DNA of 64,000 nucleotides, taken from assembly GCF_039548895.1 (NCBI RefSeq), contig NZ_JBCLVG010000001.1. One strand, written 5' to 3'. Made by a program: the position numbers and the translations under genes. The notes below the pieces were generated by a model, which worked only from the letters and a program-made list of their open reading frames with translations, ran no database searches and was not told the DNA's origin. This document shows, piece by piece, positions 8,356 through 16,770 of the stretch. The DNA comes from Orlajensenia stereocauli. Its GTDB lineage: Bacteria; Actinomycetota; Actinomycetes; Actinomycetales; Microbacteriaceae. How positions within the stretch are numbered: the stretch's first letter is position 1; every line of letters starts with the position of its first letter.

Positions 8356-9119
8356 ACACCACAGCATCCGTCGACACCGACGTCATCCTCTCGGCCCAGA
8401 ACATCACCAAGTCGTTCGGCGGTGTGCACGCCCTCCGCGGCGCATCGATCACCATGCGACGCGGTGAGGTCACAGCACTCATCGGCGACAACGGTGCAGG
8501 CAAGTCGACCCTCGTGCGCTGCCTCTCCGGCATCCACCGGCCCGACTCCGGCACCATCACCCTCGACGGGAAGGTGGTCGAATTCGGCACTCCGCTCGCC
8601 GCCCGCGAGCACGGCATCGAGACCGTGCAGCAGAACCTCGCTCTCGTCGAGGAGCTCACCGTGTGGCAGAACTTCTTCATCGGCCGCGAGAAGACCAAGG
8701 GCTTCGGTCCGTTCCAGATGCTCGACCGCAAGGCCATGCGCTCCACCGCCGAGACTCTGCTCTCTGACCTCGCGGTGAACGTGCCTCCGGTGACCAGCCG
8801 CGTACGCCGTCTCTCGGGTGGTCAGCGCCAGGCCGTGGCCATCGCCCGTGCAGCAGGCTGGGGCAGCTCGATCGTCATCATGGACGAGCCGACGGCCGCG
8901 CTCGGAGTGCAGGAGACAGCCCGCGTCGAGTCGATCATCCACAAGCTGCAGGACCAGGGCGTCGCCGTGCTGCTCATCAGCCACAACTTCGACCAGGTGC
9001 TGCGCCTCTCCGACCACGTGTGGGTCATGCGCGGAGGCCTCGCCGTTGCCGAGCGTCGATCGTCCGAGACCAGCGGCGACGAGCTCGTGGCCCTCATCAC
9101 CGGCGCCAAGGCGGCCTGA
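8352..9119 (+). CDS. sugar ABC transporter ATP-binding protein (single-domain, FrcA-like)
   Basis: 255 residues with one nucleotide-binding domain: Walker A GDNGAGKST (45-53), signature LSGGQRQ (154-160), Walker B IVIMDEPTAAL (Asp178, Glu179), H-loop LLISHNFDQV. Ribose/arabinose-class ATPases usually carry two such domains in about 500 residues. The single-domain form is known from FrcA of the rhizobial fructose transporter, so this length is informative and not a truncation. The gene overlaps the permease stop by ATGA and is followed five bases later by the first epimerase gene. Confidence 0.88.
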   Translation: MNTTASVDTDVILSAQNITKSFGGVHALRGASITMRRGEVTALIGDNGAGKSTLVRCLSGIHRPDSGTITLDGKVVEFGTPLAAREHGIETVQQNLALVEELTVWQNFFIGREKTKGFGPFQMLDRKAMRSTAETLLSDLAVNVPPVTSRVRRLSGGQRQAVAIARAAGWGSSIVIMDEPTAALGVQETARVESIIHKLQDQGVAVLLISHNFDQVLRLSDHVWVMRGGLAVAERRSSETSGDELVALITGAKAA

Positions 9120-9124
9120 TCACC

Positions 9125-10009
9125 GTGACCGCCCATCGCATCGGCATCCACGCAGGGGTGTGGGGCTTCGACTGGTCGCCGGAGGCCGCCGAGCGCGCCG
9201 TCCGGGGAGCATCCGAAGCCGGCTACGACCTCATCGAGATCCCGGCCATCGATCGTGCCGTGCTCGACTCCCTCGACACCCGTCGTCTGCTCGACAGGCA
9301 CGGCATCGACTCCGTCGTCTCGCTCGCCCTCGGCTTCGACGACGACATCAATTCGACGGATGCCGCAGCCTCGGCCCGCGGGGAGCATCGGCTGTCCGAG
9401 GCCGTGGCGTTCGCAGCGGAGATCGGCGCCCCGTTCGTCGGGGGAGTGATCTACTCGGCGATGGGCCGCTACGGGCATCCGGGGACCCCTGCCGACAGGG
9501 ACAACGCCCTGGGCGTGCTGCGCCGTATCGCGGCCCTGGCCGCCCGCGACGGGATCACCCTCGGCATCGAGTACGTCAACCGCTACGAGTCGAACCTGCT
9601 CAACACGGCGGCGCAGACCGTGCGATTCCTCGAGGATCTCGGCGTCGAGAACGCCGTCGTGCACCTCGACACCTTCCACGCCCACGTGGAGGAGATCGAC
9701 GTATCGACTGCGATCGCCGTCGCCGGGGATCGCCTCGGCTACATCCACGCCAGCGAGAGCCACCGCGGCCGCCTCGGCACCGGGGCGATCGACTGGGCGC
9801 GACTGGCCAGAGCGCTCGTCGCCTCGGGATACCCCGGAGCAATCACCGTGGAGACCTTCTCCAGCGCCGTGCTCACCGCAGAGCAGTCCGTCGACATCGG
9901 ACTCTGGCGCCCGATGTGGATCGACCCGACCGCGCTCGCCTACGAGTCGAACGTCTTCCTCCGTGCCGAGCTGGCCGCGGCATCCGTCGCCGTCTCGCTC
10001 GCAGCCTGA
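9125..10009 (+). CDS. ketose 3-epimerase-like sugar isomerase, copy 1
   Basis: 294 residues, an AP-endonuclease-2/xylose-isomerase-type TIM barrel. The four metal ligands of the D-tagatose/D-allulose 3-epimerase family are present at Glu149 (IEYVNRYE), Asp182 (HLDTFH), His208 (YIHASESHRG) and Glu243 (VETFSS), one residue short of their positions in the Agrobacterium D-allulose 3-epimerase (150, 183, 209, 244). The substrate-contact Glu155, His185 and Arg214 are also kept. GTG start, five bases after the ATPase stop. It probably interconverts C3 epimers of a ketohexose; the substrate is not known. Confidence 0.8.
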   Translation: MTAHRIGIHAGVWGFDWSPEAAERAVRGASEAGYDLIEIPAIDRAVLDSLDTRRLLDRHGIDSVVSLALGFDDDINSTDAAASARGEHRLSEAVAFAAEIGAPFVGGVIYSAMGRYGHPGTPADRDNALGVLRRIAALAARDGITLGIEYVNRYESNLLNTAAQTVRFLEDLGVENAVVHLDTFHAHVEEIDVSTAIAVAGDRLGYIHASESHRGRLGTGAIDWARLARALVASGYPGAITVETFSSAVLTAEQSVDIGLWRPMWIDPTALAYESNVFLRAELAAASVAVSLAA

Positions 10010-10065
10010 ACCACCCGCCAGTCGAACCACCATCAGACCTGAAACACCACCAGAACAGGAACCCC

Positions 10066-10935
10066 ATGCCGACCAACAAACTCGGAGTCCACGCCCTCGT
10101 CTTCGCGGGTGGAACCACTCCCGCCGAGATGACCTCGATCATCGCCGAGACCAAGAAGGCCGGCTACGACATCCTCGAGCTGTCGCTGCACGACTCGCCC
10201 GCCCTCGACGTGGCGGCCGCCCGTGCCGAACTCGAGGCTGCCGGCCTCGGCATCGTCTGCTCGCGCGGCCTCGCCTTCGAGGCCGACGTCTCGAGCGACG
10301 ACTCGGCCGTCGTCGCCAAGGGCGCCGCGCTGCTGCACGACTCGCTGGAGATCACGCACGACCTCGGCGGCACGCACTTCACCGGGGCGCTCTACAGCGC
10401 GCTCGGCAAGTACGGGCATCCGCTCTCCACGGCTGGACGGGCCAATGTCGTCTCGACCCTGAAGGACCTCGCCGTCGAGGCCGCGCAGAAGAACATGACC
10501 CTGGGCCTCGAGGTCTGCAACCGCTACGAGACCAACGTGATCAACACTGCGGCCGACGCCCTGCGCCTCGCCGACGACATCGGTGCCGACAATGTGGTGA
10601 TCCACCTCGACAGCTACCACATGAACATCGAGGAGGACGACTTCTCGCGGCCCGTCAAGCTCGTGGGCGACCGCCTGGGCTACGTGCACATCGGCGAGAA
10701 CCACCGCGGCTACCTCGGCAGCGGACACCTCGACTTCACTTCGTTCTTCCACGCGCTCGAGGACATCGGGTATGCAGGGCCGATCACCTTCGAGTCGTTC
10801 TCCTCGGCGGTCGTCTCGCCGACGCTCTCGAACGACCTCGCGATCTGGCGCAACCTCTGGGACGACGGCCCCGCGCTCGCGCGTCACGCCCACACCTTCA
10901 TGAGCAATCGACTCGAGAGCAACCGTGTCTCCTGA
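10066..10935 (+). CDS. ketose 3-epimerase-like sugar isomerase, copy 2
   Basis: 289 residues and clearly a paralogue of the gene just upstream. The catalytic set lies at the same residue numbers: Glu149 (LEVCNRYE), Asp182 (HLDSYHMNIEE), His208 (YVHIGENHRG), Glu243 (FESFSS). The segment HLDSYHMNIEED is close to that of D-allulose 3-epimerases. The two paralogues differ in the loops before the metal ligands, so they may act on different sugars or form a mixed enzyme (inference). The ATG start follows an AGGAACCCC stretch. The 3' end overlaps the kinase gene by 11 bases. Confidence 0.82.
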   Translation: MPTNKLGVHALVFAGGTTPAEMTSIIAETKKAGYDILELSLHDSPALDVAAARAELEAAGLGIVCSRGLAFEADVSSDDSAVVAKGAALLHDSLEITHDLGGTHFTGALYSALGKYGHPLSTAGRANVVSTLKDLAVEAAQKNMTLGLEVCNRYETNVINTAADALRLADDIGADNVVIHLDSYHMNIEEDDFSRPVKLVGDRLGYVHIGENHRGYLGSGHLDFTSFFHALEDIGYAGPITFESFSSAVVSPTLSNDLAIWRNLWDDGPALARHAHTFMSNRLESNRVS

Positions 10936-11632
10936 AGCGAAACGCGCGGAACGACCGGAGCTGTCGGCCGAGGCCGTCGACACCCTGGTCGCCCGCATCC
11001 GTTCGCTGGCGGATGCCGCTGGCCGGCGCGTGCTCATCGGCATCACGGGCAGCCCCGGAAGCGGCAAGACCACGCTGGCGAAGGCAGTCGTGAATCGGAT
11101 CAACGGCGGGGGTGCCGCTGGCGTTCCCGCCGGTGGCTCCGCCGTGCACCTCCCGATGGACGGCTTCCATCTCGCCAACTCCACGCTCGACAGGCTCGGC
11201 ATCCACGACCGCAAAGGCGCCATCGAGACCTTCGACGGCTGGGGCTTCGTGGCGCTCGTCGACCGGCTGCGCGCAGAGAGTGGCCACACGATCTACGCCC
11301 CGAGCTTCAAGCGCCGGGTCGACGAGGGCGTGGCCGGCGAGATCGCGGTCGACGACTCGGCGACGATCGTCGTCATCGAGGGCAACTACCTGCTGTCGGA
11401 TGCCGCGCCGTGGGTCGGCATCCGGGACCGACTCGATGCAGCCTGGTTCTGCTCGACTCCCCTGGAGGAGCGCGAGCGCCGTCTCGTCGACCGGCACACC
11501 CGTCACGGGCGTACGCCCGAGGCTGCGACGGCGTGGGCGCGCGACGTCGACGGTGCCAACGCCGTGCTCATCGAGCGTTCGCGGGAGCGGGCCGAGCTGG
11601 TCGTCTCCGGAGTGACCGGCGAGATCCTCTAG
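10925..11632 (+). CDS. P-loop nucleoside/nucleotide-type kinase, FrcK-like
   Basis: 235 residues. The P-loop GSPGSGKT spans 42-49 after a short helical tail. A DGFHLANSTL segment and RRLVDRHTRHG follow, as in the uridine kinase/pantothenate kinase-related family. Homologues named FrcK are encoded at the end of frc operons and are assumed to phosphorylate the imported sugar, though this has little direct proof in the family. GTG start inside the end of the second epimerase gene. It closes the operon. Confidence 0.75.
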   Translation: MSPEAKRAERPELSAEAVDTLVARIRSLADAAGRRVLIGITGSPGSGKTTLAKAVVNRINGGGAAGVPAGGSAVHLPMDGFHLANSTLDRLGIHDRKGAIETFDGWGFVALVDRLRAESGHTIYAPSFKRRVDEGVAGEIAVDDSATIVVIEGNYLLSDAAPWVGIRDRLDAAWFCSTPLEERERRLVDRHTRHGRTPEAATAWARDVDGANAVLIERSRERAELVVSGVTGEIL

Positions 11633-11690
11633 CCGGCTGCCGCCGATCGGCTGCAGACCGGCTGCAGACCGTCGCTGTCGGCAGCCGCCA

Positions 11691-12434
11691 CTAGATGATG
11701 TGGATCGTCACGTCGTCGACCCACAGGCCGGCGGCGAGCAGCACGGCCAGGCTTCCGGTGACGGCCAGGAGGCCCGGATGCGCGAGGCCGACCACGAGGA
11801 CGTGCGTGCGGGGCATGCCCTCGAGGAATCCCTTCGGCAGCCGGGTGCGCCTCGGGTGGGCGCGCCAGCCGCGCAGCCGCGAGAGGTACCAGGCGTAGCG
11901 GAAGGTCAGCACCAGCCAGAGGAAGAGCACGACGACGGGAACAGCGGCCAGCACCCACCCGGCGCCGATACCGAGGGCCGCGGTCTCGTCGTCCTTGGCG
12001 GCGTTCTGCAGCTGTGCGGCGATGGTGGCGCTCAGCACGACCGAGATCGTCCAGGCGATGAAGGCGAAGGTGTAGCCGGCGAAGCGACCGAAGAAGTGCG
12101 CGAGCACGGACTCGGGGCGCTCGAGATGCGAGCGCGGGGTCTGGCTCAACACCACGATGGTCGCTGCGAAGCTCGGAAGCACGGCGATGACGACAAGCAG
12201 CACCCAGATGACTGCGTGCAGGTCGAAGTGGTCTGCGACGAACAGCAGCGCCACCCAGAACGCCGCCCAGATCCAGCCCGCGGCGAGGGCGTGCTCCACC
12301 AACCACGTCGGGTGGCGGTCCTCCATGCCCGCGGCGAGGCGGTGCGCCCGAGCGCGGACGGGTGGCGTCGCAGTCGGGGGCGCCGGGTGCTGCGCCGGGT
12401 GCTGCTCCTGGTTCGCTTCGTCCATCGACCCCAT
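11691..12434 (-). CDS. multi-pass membrane protein, function unknown
   Basis: Up to 247 residues. A Pro/Ala-rich soluble N-terminus of about 40 residues is followed by four or five hydrophobic helices (for example WIWAAFWVALLFVADHF, WVLLVVIAVLPSFAATIVVL, VLAAVPVVVLFLWLVLTF) and an Arg-rich cytosolic loop. I recognise no domain. A second ATG nine bases in (12425) is an equally good start. It is divergent from the epoxide hydrolase and convergent with the frc-like operon. Confidence 0.65.
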   Translation of the reverse strand: MGSMDEANQEQHPAQHPAPPTATPPVRARAHRLAAGMEDRHPTWLVEHALAAGWIWAAFWVALLFVADHFDLHAVIWVLLVVIAVLPSFAATIVVLSQTPRSHLERPESVLAHFFGRFAGYTFAFIAWTISVVLSATIAAQLQNAAKDDETAALGIGAGWVLAAVPVVVLFLWLVLTFRYAWYLSRLRGWRAHPRRTRLPKGFLEGMPRTHVLVVGLAHPGLLAVTGSLAVLLAAGLWVDDVTIHII

Positions 12435-12471
12435 CCTGCCGTGCGCGCGCCGGTTCCGGGCATACCGTGCC

Positions 12472-12477
12472 TAGGCT
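12472..12477 (+). promoter_or_regulatory. -10 element for leaderless epoxide hydrolase transcript
   Basis: TAGGCT ends seven bases before the ATG. It supports initiation at that ATG over longer in-frame options upstream. Confidence 0.5.
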
Positions 12478-12484
12478 GGTGGGC

Positions 12485-13657
12485 ATGTCGGATGCCGCAC
12501 TCGAGCCGTTCAGCCCCCACACCGACCCCGCCGCCCTCGACGACCTGCGGACGCGGCTGCTGGCGACGCGCTGGCCCGACGCCCCGGAGGACGCCGGCTG
12601 GAGCCTCGGCGCCGATCTCGACTACCTGCGCGAGCTCGTCGCCTACTGGGCCGACGGCTTCGACTGGACGGCGCAGGAGACCGCGCTCGCGCGCCTGCCG
12701 CGCTACCGAGCGCGGGTGGGCGGGCTGGGCATCCACCTCGTGCACGCTCCGGCCGCGCGGTCGGCGTCGGCGGTATCCGGTGCCTTCCCCCTCGTGCTCA
12801 CGCACGGCTGGCCCGACTCGTTCTGGCGGTTCTCCAAGGTCATCCCGCTGCTCACCGATCCCGGTGCGCACGGCGCCGACCCTGCCGATGCCTTCGAGGT
12901 GATCGTTCCCGACATGCCCGGCTACGGCTACTCGGACCATCCGTCGACCCCACTCGACTCCCGGGCCGTCGCCGGCCTCTGGGCCGAGCTGATGAGCTCG
13001 CTCGGGCATGACCGCTTCGGCGCGGCCGGCGGCGACATCGGCAGCCACGTGAGCCGGTACCTCGCCCTCGATCATCCTGAGAGGGTCGTCGCCGTGCATC
13101 GGACGGATGCCGGCATCCCGGCACCCGGGGTCGACCCGTCGGAGCTCTCACCCGACGAGCGGGCCCTCGTCGCCGCCGCGGCACAGTGGAATGCGACCGA
13201 GGGCGCCTACGGAGCGATCCACAGAACCAAGCCGCAGACCGCGGCGTTCGGCCTCACCGACTCGCCCGTCGGGCTGGCGGCGTGGATCGTCGAGAAGATG
13301 CGGGCCTGGAGCGACTGCGGCGGCGACATCGAGCGGAGCTTCACGAAGGACGAGATCCTCACGAACGTCACGATCTACTGGCTGACGGGCACGATCGGTT
13401 CGTCGATGCGGATGTACAACGCGAACTCGAGGCTGCCGCCCGAGCAGTTGGCGCGGCGCGTGGAGGTGCCGTCGGGCTTCTCGATCTTCCCGGCGGACAT
13501 CGTGCGGGCGCCCAGGGACTGGCTCGAGCGCTCCACGAACCTCGTGAGTGCCACAGCGCCCGCCCGTGGTGGACACTTCGCGGCGTTCGAGGAGCCCGAG
13601 CTCTACGCGCAGGAGCTGCGCGACTTCTTCCGCCCGTTCCGGACCGCCGGTCGCTGA
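12485..13657 (+). CDS. epoxide hydrolase family protein (alpha/beta hydrolase)
   Basis: 390 residues, the length of microsomal-type epoxide hydrolases. An N-terminal lid segment (LDDLRTRLLATRWPDAPED) precedes the core. The oxyanion motif is HGWPDSFWRF, the nucleophile is Asp184 in GGDIGS, and the general-base His364 lies in GGHFAAFEEPE. These enzymes open epoxides to diols with water in the cytoplasm. The substrate is not evident from the neighbours. Its stop codon lies inside a 35-bp repeat that has a second copy after the double TetR gene. Confidence 0.85.
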   Translation: MSDAALEPFSPHTDPAALDDLRTRLLATRWPDAPEDAGWSLGADLDYLRELVAYWADGFDWTAQETALARLPRYRARVGGLGIHLVHAPAARSASAVSGAFPLVLTHGWPDSFWRFSKVIPLLTDPGAHGADPADAFEVIVPDMPGYGYSDHPSTPLDSRAVAGLWAELMSSLGHDRFGAAGGDIGSHVSRYLALDHPERVVAVHRTDAGIPAPGVDPSELSPDERALVAAAAQWNATEGAYGAIHRTKPQTAAFGLTDSPVGLAAWIVEKMRAWSDCGGDIERSFTKDEILTNVTIYWLTGTIGSSMRMYNANSRLPPEQLARRVEVPSGFSIFPADIVRAPRDWLERSTNLVSATAPARGGHFAAFEEPELYAQELRDFFRPFRTAGR

Positions 13658-13686
13658 GGGCCGGACGGAGTCCGCGCCCGAAGCGC
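13652..13686 (+). repeat. 35-bp dispersed repeat, copy A
   Basis: Matches 21413-21447 at 32 of 35 positions, with three substitutions and no gaps. It begins CGCTGAGG and ends CCCGAAGCGC. The TGA in it is the stop codon of the epoxide hydrolase. It extends into the 3' intergenic space between two convergent genes. Confidence 0.75.
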
Positions 13687-13691
13687 GTCCG

Positions 13692-14330
13692 TCAGCGTAC
13701 GGCGACGGTGAACGCGGCCCCCGTCGCGGCGCGCACCTGCTCGAGGGAGACATCCGGAGCCAACTGCGTCAGGACCAGGCCGTCGTCCGTCACGTCGAAG
13801 TCGGCGAGATCGGTGATGATGCGCTGTACCACCCTCAGGCCGGTGAGCGGCAGCGTGCACGTCTCGACGATCTTCGGGGCTCCGTCCTTCGCCACGTGCT
13901 CGGTGAGCACGACCACGCGCCTGGTGCCGGCCACGAGGTCCATCGCGCCGCCCATGCCCTTCACGAGCTTGCCCGGAATCGACCAATTGGCGAGGTCGCC
14001 GGAGCCCGACACCTGCATGGCGCCGAGGAAGGCCACGTCGACATGGCCTCCGCGGATCATCGCGAACGACTCCGCCGAGTCGAAGATGCTGCTACCCGGA
14101 AGCACCGTCACCGTCTGCTTGCCGGCGTTGATGAGGTCGGCGTCCTCCTCGCCCTCGAACGGGAACGGCCCCATGCCGAGCAGGCCGTTCTCGCTCTGCA
14201 ACGTGATCGAGAGTCCGTCGGGAACGTTGTTGGCCACGAGGGTCGGGATGCCGATCCCGAGGTTCACGTAGTCGCCGTCGTGCAGTTCGCCGGCGGCGAC
14301 GGCCGCCATCTGGTCGCGGGTCCATGGCAT
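13692..14330 (-). CDS. 3-oxoacid/3-oxoadipate CoA-transferase, subunit B
   Basis: 212 residues. Family I CoA-transferase beta chain: YVNLGIGIPTLVAN near the start and SENGLLGMGPFP, whose Glu is the catalytic residue that carries the CoA thioester in this family. It pairs with subunit A encoded one base upstream, with the ribosome-binding site inside the A gene. The pair moves CoA between a 3-oxoacid (acetoacetate or 3-oxoadipate) and succinyl-CoA. Which substrate applies cannot be told from sequence. Confidence 0.9.
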   Translation of the reverse strand: MPWTRDQMAAVAAGELHDGDYVNLGIGIPTLVANNVPDGLSITLQSENGLLGMGPFPFEGEEDADLINAGKQTVTVLPGSSIFDSAESFAMIRGGHVDVAFLGAMQVSGSGDLANWSIPGKLVKGMGGAMDLVAGTRRVVVLTEHVAKDGAPKIVETCTLPLTGLRVVQRIITDLADFDVTDDGLVLTQLAPDVSLEQVRAATGAAFTVAVR

Positions 14331-14331
14331 G

Positions 14332-15066
14332 TCAGTTGCCCTCCTCGGTGCTCGCGGAGTTCTCGGATCGTGCCGGGCGCACGGTGCGCTGCTCGATCGG
14401 CTTCTCTCGCTCGCTCGCCTGCACGAGGTGCTGCACGAAGATGCCGGGCGTCACGATGACGTTCGGATCGATCTCGCCGACCTCGACGATGCGCTCGGCC
14501 TCGGCGATGGTCACACGGCCGGCCGTCGCAACGGCAGGGTTGAAGTTGCGCGCCGTGTAGCGGTAGACGAGGTTGCCCTCGGTGTCGGAGAGGTGAGCTC
14601 GCACGAGGGCGATGTCGGCCGTGATGGCGCGCTCCTGCAGATAGGTCTCGCCGTCGAAGTCGGCGAGCGGCTTGCCCTCGGCCACCTGGGTGCCCACGCC
14701 GGTCCTCGTGTAGAAGGCGGGGATGCCCGCGCCACCGGCGCGCAGACGCTCTGCGAGAGTTCCCTGCGGAACGAACTCGACCTCGAGCCGGCCGTCGAGG
14801 TACTGGCTGGCGAACAGCTTGTTCTCGCCGACGTACGAGCCGATGACCTTGGCGACCTGGTTGTTCTCGAGCAGCACGCCGAGGCCCTTGCCGTCGACGC
14901 CCATGTTGTTCGACACGACCACGAGGTCGGTCGCCCCCGAGTCCCGCACGGCGTCGATGAGGTCGAAGGGCACGCCACTGAGGCCGAATCCTCCGACGGC
15001 GATGGTCATGCCGTCGGTGACCAGTCCGCTGATCAGTGCCGCGGTGTCCGTGGCCTGTTTCGTCAC
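14332..15066 (-). CDS. 3-oxoacid/3-oxoadipate CoA-transferase, subunit A
   Basis: 244 residues. Alpha chain of a family I CoA-transferase, with the glycine-rich IAVGGFGLSGVPFDLIDA and VVVSNNMGVDGKGLGVLL near the N-terminus and RRIVEVGEIDPN-like sequence (ERIVEVGEIDPNVIVTPG) near the end. First gene of a two-gene operon with subunit B. It is divergent from an IclR-type regulator, the usual arrangement for PcaI/PcaJ- or ScoA/ScoB-type operons induced by their own pathway. Confidence 0.9.
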   Translation of the reverse strand: MTKQATDTAALISGLVTDGMTIAVGGFGLSGVPFDLIDAVRDSGATDLVVVSNNMGVDGKGLGVLLENNQVAKVIGSYVGENKLFASQYLDGRLEVEFVPQGTLAERLRAGGAGIPAFYTRTGVGTQVAEGKPLADFDGETYLQERAITADIALVRAHLSDTEGNLVYRYTARNFNPAVATAGRVTIAEAERIVEVGEIDPNVIVTPGIFVQHLVQASEREKPIEQRTVRPARSENSASTEEGN

Positions 15067-15142
15067 GTTGCTCCCTCTCCATCGAGTGGCACCCCGCAGG
15101 CGCCGTCATGCCGACCCTAGGGCGGCATCCGGCGGCGATCAA

Positions 15143-15162
15143 CATGTGGACTACCATGTGGA
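15143..15162. promoter_or_regulatory. CATGTGGA direct repeat in divergent regulator/CoA-transferase promoter
   Basis: CATGTGGA occurs twice, 12 bp apart, in the 120-bp gap between the IclR-type gene and the CoA-transferase operon. IclR proteins of the PcaR/PcaU group use short repeated sites, so this is a fair candidate for the regulator's binding site. Confidence 0.35.
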
Positions 15163-15186
15163 ATCTCGGAGAGGAAGTTTCACGAT

Positions 15187-15978
15187 ATGGAACGACGGAT
15201 GCCGCAGCCACCCGCTGGAACTCAGGTGGTGCAGCGCGTCGGGCTGCTGCTTCGCGAGGTGACGAGCGCCCGCGGCGATGGTGTGAGGCTCAGCGACCTC
15301 GTCGCCAGCACCGGCCTCACCAAGCCGACGGTGCACAGGCTGCTCAACTCCCTCGCGGCCGAGGGACTGCTGGATCAGGACGAGGGCAGTGGGCGCTGGT
15401 TCCTCGGCGCCGAGATGTACGTGATGGGGTCTGCGGCGGCGAGCCGGTTCCCGATCGAGGAGATCGCGCATCCGTCGCTCGTTCGCCTGGCCGCATCCAC
15501 GGGGGAGTCGGCCTTCCTCTCGATGCGTCGGCGCGACGAGACCATCTGCCTGCTTCGGGAGGAGGGGAGCTTCCCCATCCGCTCGTTCGTCCTGGCCGAG
15601 GGGACCCGGTTTCCGCTGGGGATCGGCTCGGCCGGGCTGGCTATCCTCGCCCACCTCGACGAGGCGGAGCAGGAGGAGCACCTCGCCAGGCTCGACCTGA
15701 GCGGCAACCGGCACGGCGTCAATCAGACCCTCGCCGGCATCCGCAAGACGATCGCTGCGGCGCAGGAGGTCGGCTACGTCGTCAACCCGGGGCGCATCGT
15801 CGAGGGCAGTTGGGGCATGGCGGCGGCTATCTTCGACCGCGCCAACCGGCCGATGTGGGCGCTCACGCTCACGGGGATCGAGAGCCGGTTCAAGCCCGAC
15901 CGCCAGAAGGAACTCGGGCGGGCCCTGCTGGTCGAGGCCCACAGGGTGTCACGCAGGCTGGCGAACCAGGGCGAGTGA
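15187..15978 (+). CDS. IclR-family transcriptional regulator
   Basis: 263 residues. N-terminal winged helix-turn-helix (about 14-75: VRLSDLVASTGLTKPTVHRL, followed by LLDQDEGSGRWFLG) and a C-terminal GAF-like effector domain with FPLGIGSAGLAILA and VNQTLAGIRKTIAAAQ. It reads away from the CoA-transferase operon and most likely controls it in response to a pathway acid. Start at ATG; a second in-frame ATG four codons later is possible. Confidence 0.88.
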   Translation: MERRMPQPPAGTQVVQRVGLLLREVTSARGDGVRLSDLVASTGLTKPTVHRLLNSLAAEGLLDQDEGSGRWFLGAEMYVMGSAAASRFPIEEIAHPSLVRLAASTGESAFLSMRRRDETICLLREEGSFPIRSFVLAEGTRFPLGIGSAGLAILAHLDEAEQEEHLARLDLSGNRHGVNQTLAGIRKTIAAAQEVGYVVNPGRIVEGSWGMAAAIFDRANRPMWALTLTGIESRFKPDRQKELGRALLVEAHRVSRRLANQGE

Positions 15979-16004
15979 TCGTACGACTGAGCGGACTCCG
16001 CCAG

Positions 16005-16655
16005 TCAGGCTGCGTTCGACACCCACTCGAAGCCGTTGGGACCGGTGAAGCCGGCATCTCCGTCGATTCCGCCGCCGCCGATCGCGATGCGGTGCGATCC
16101 GCTGCCCTCCGGAGGGACGCCGGCAGCCTTGGCGAGGGCCTTCCGGCTGTAGAGCCCCAGCTTGACCGGGCTCGATGGAAGGTCGAACTCCGTGTAGGCG
16201 CCGAAGCTCTTCCCGACCGCGAGGCCGCGGTCGACGTAGAAGCGCTTGCTGGCTTTCACGTCATCGGCGGCGAGCAGGAGCACGACCTCGTCGATCTGCC
16301 GCGTGGCCGGGCCGGTGTCCTTCTTCGCCGACGTCGCGACCTGCCAGATGGCGCCGTCCGGGGCCTGCACCACTCCGCCGTGTCCCCACAGGGACTTCTG
16401 CACGGGCTTGACCAGGGTCGCACCGGCGGCGACGGCCGAGTCGACGAGGCTGCCGACGGTGGAGGGCTGGGTGACGATGAGCGACAGTGTGTAGCCGCGG
16501 AACCCGCTGGACGGGCTTGCGGCATCCGTCGTCTGGCGAAGGCGCAGCTGGGGGAGCGGGCCGAAAGCGCTGGCGTAGAACTGCTCGGCGGAGGCGGTGT
16601 CGGGAACGTCGAGGACGATGGAGTCGATGGTGATGAGTGCTGTGGTGGTGGTCAT
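16005..16655 (-). CDS. VOC-family (glyoxalase-like) protein
   Basis: 216 residues made of two vicinal-oxygen-chelate half-domains (about 8-110 and 120-210). The first has DSIVLDVPDTASAEQFYASA and the pair WGHGGVVQAPDGAIWQV; the second has VDEVVL-like and FTGPNGFEWV segments. The usual metal-binding His/Glu set is not complete by eye, so the enzyme activity is uncertain. The ATG is seven bases downstream of a TAGCGT -10 element, which argues against the GTG three codons earlier. Confidence 0.75.
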   Translation of the reverse strand: MTTTTALITIDSIVLDVPDTASAEQFYASAFGPLPQLRLRQTTDAASPSSGFRGYTLSLIVTQPSTVGSLVDSAVAAGATLVKPVQKSLWGHGGVVQAPDGAIWQVATSAKKDTGPATRQIDEVVLLLAADDVKASKRFYVDRGLAVGKSFGAYTEFDLPSSPVKLGLYSRKALAKAAGVPPEGSGSHRIAIGGGGIDGDAGFTGPNGFEWVSNAA

Positions 16656-16662
16656 GTCGACC

Positions 16663-16668
16663 ACGCTA
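16663..16668 (-). promoter_or_regulatory. -10 element for leaderless VOC-protein transcript
   Basis: TAGCGT on the minus strand ends seven bases before the ATG. It decides between two possible starts. Confidence 0.45.
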
Positions 16669-16770
16669 GGCGGGGGCCGCGGTCGGCGCTTCTCAGATCC
16701 TGCTCTGTCGCGCGCACGACGATGAAGAGCCGGGAGCGTGTGCCCCCGGCCCTTCCATCGCGTCAGCGCG

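Noticed and set aside
8818..10935. A 705-codon frame that would fuse sequence antisense-like in composition to the second ketose epimerase.
   Set aside because: The ATG at 10066 begins a complete epimerase, and the sequence before it is an alternative reading of the ATPase and first epimerase genes.
13692..15978. Horizontal transfer of the CoA-transferase/IclR block.
   Set aside because: Codon use, GC and the GGATGCC motif are the same as in the neighbours, and there are no mobile genes or tRNA-linked repeats.
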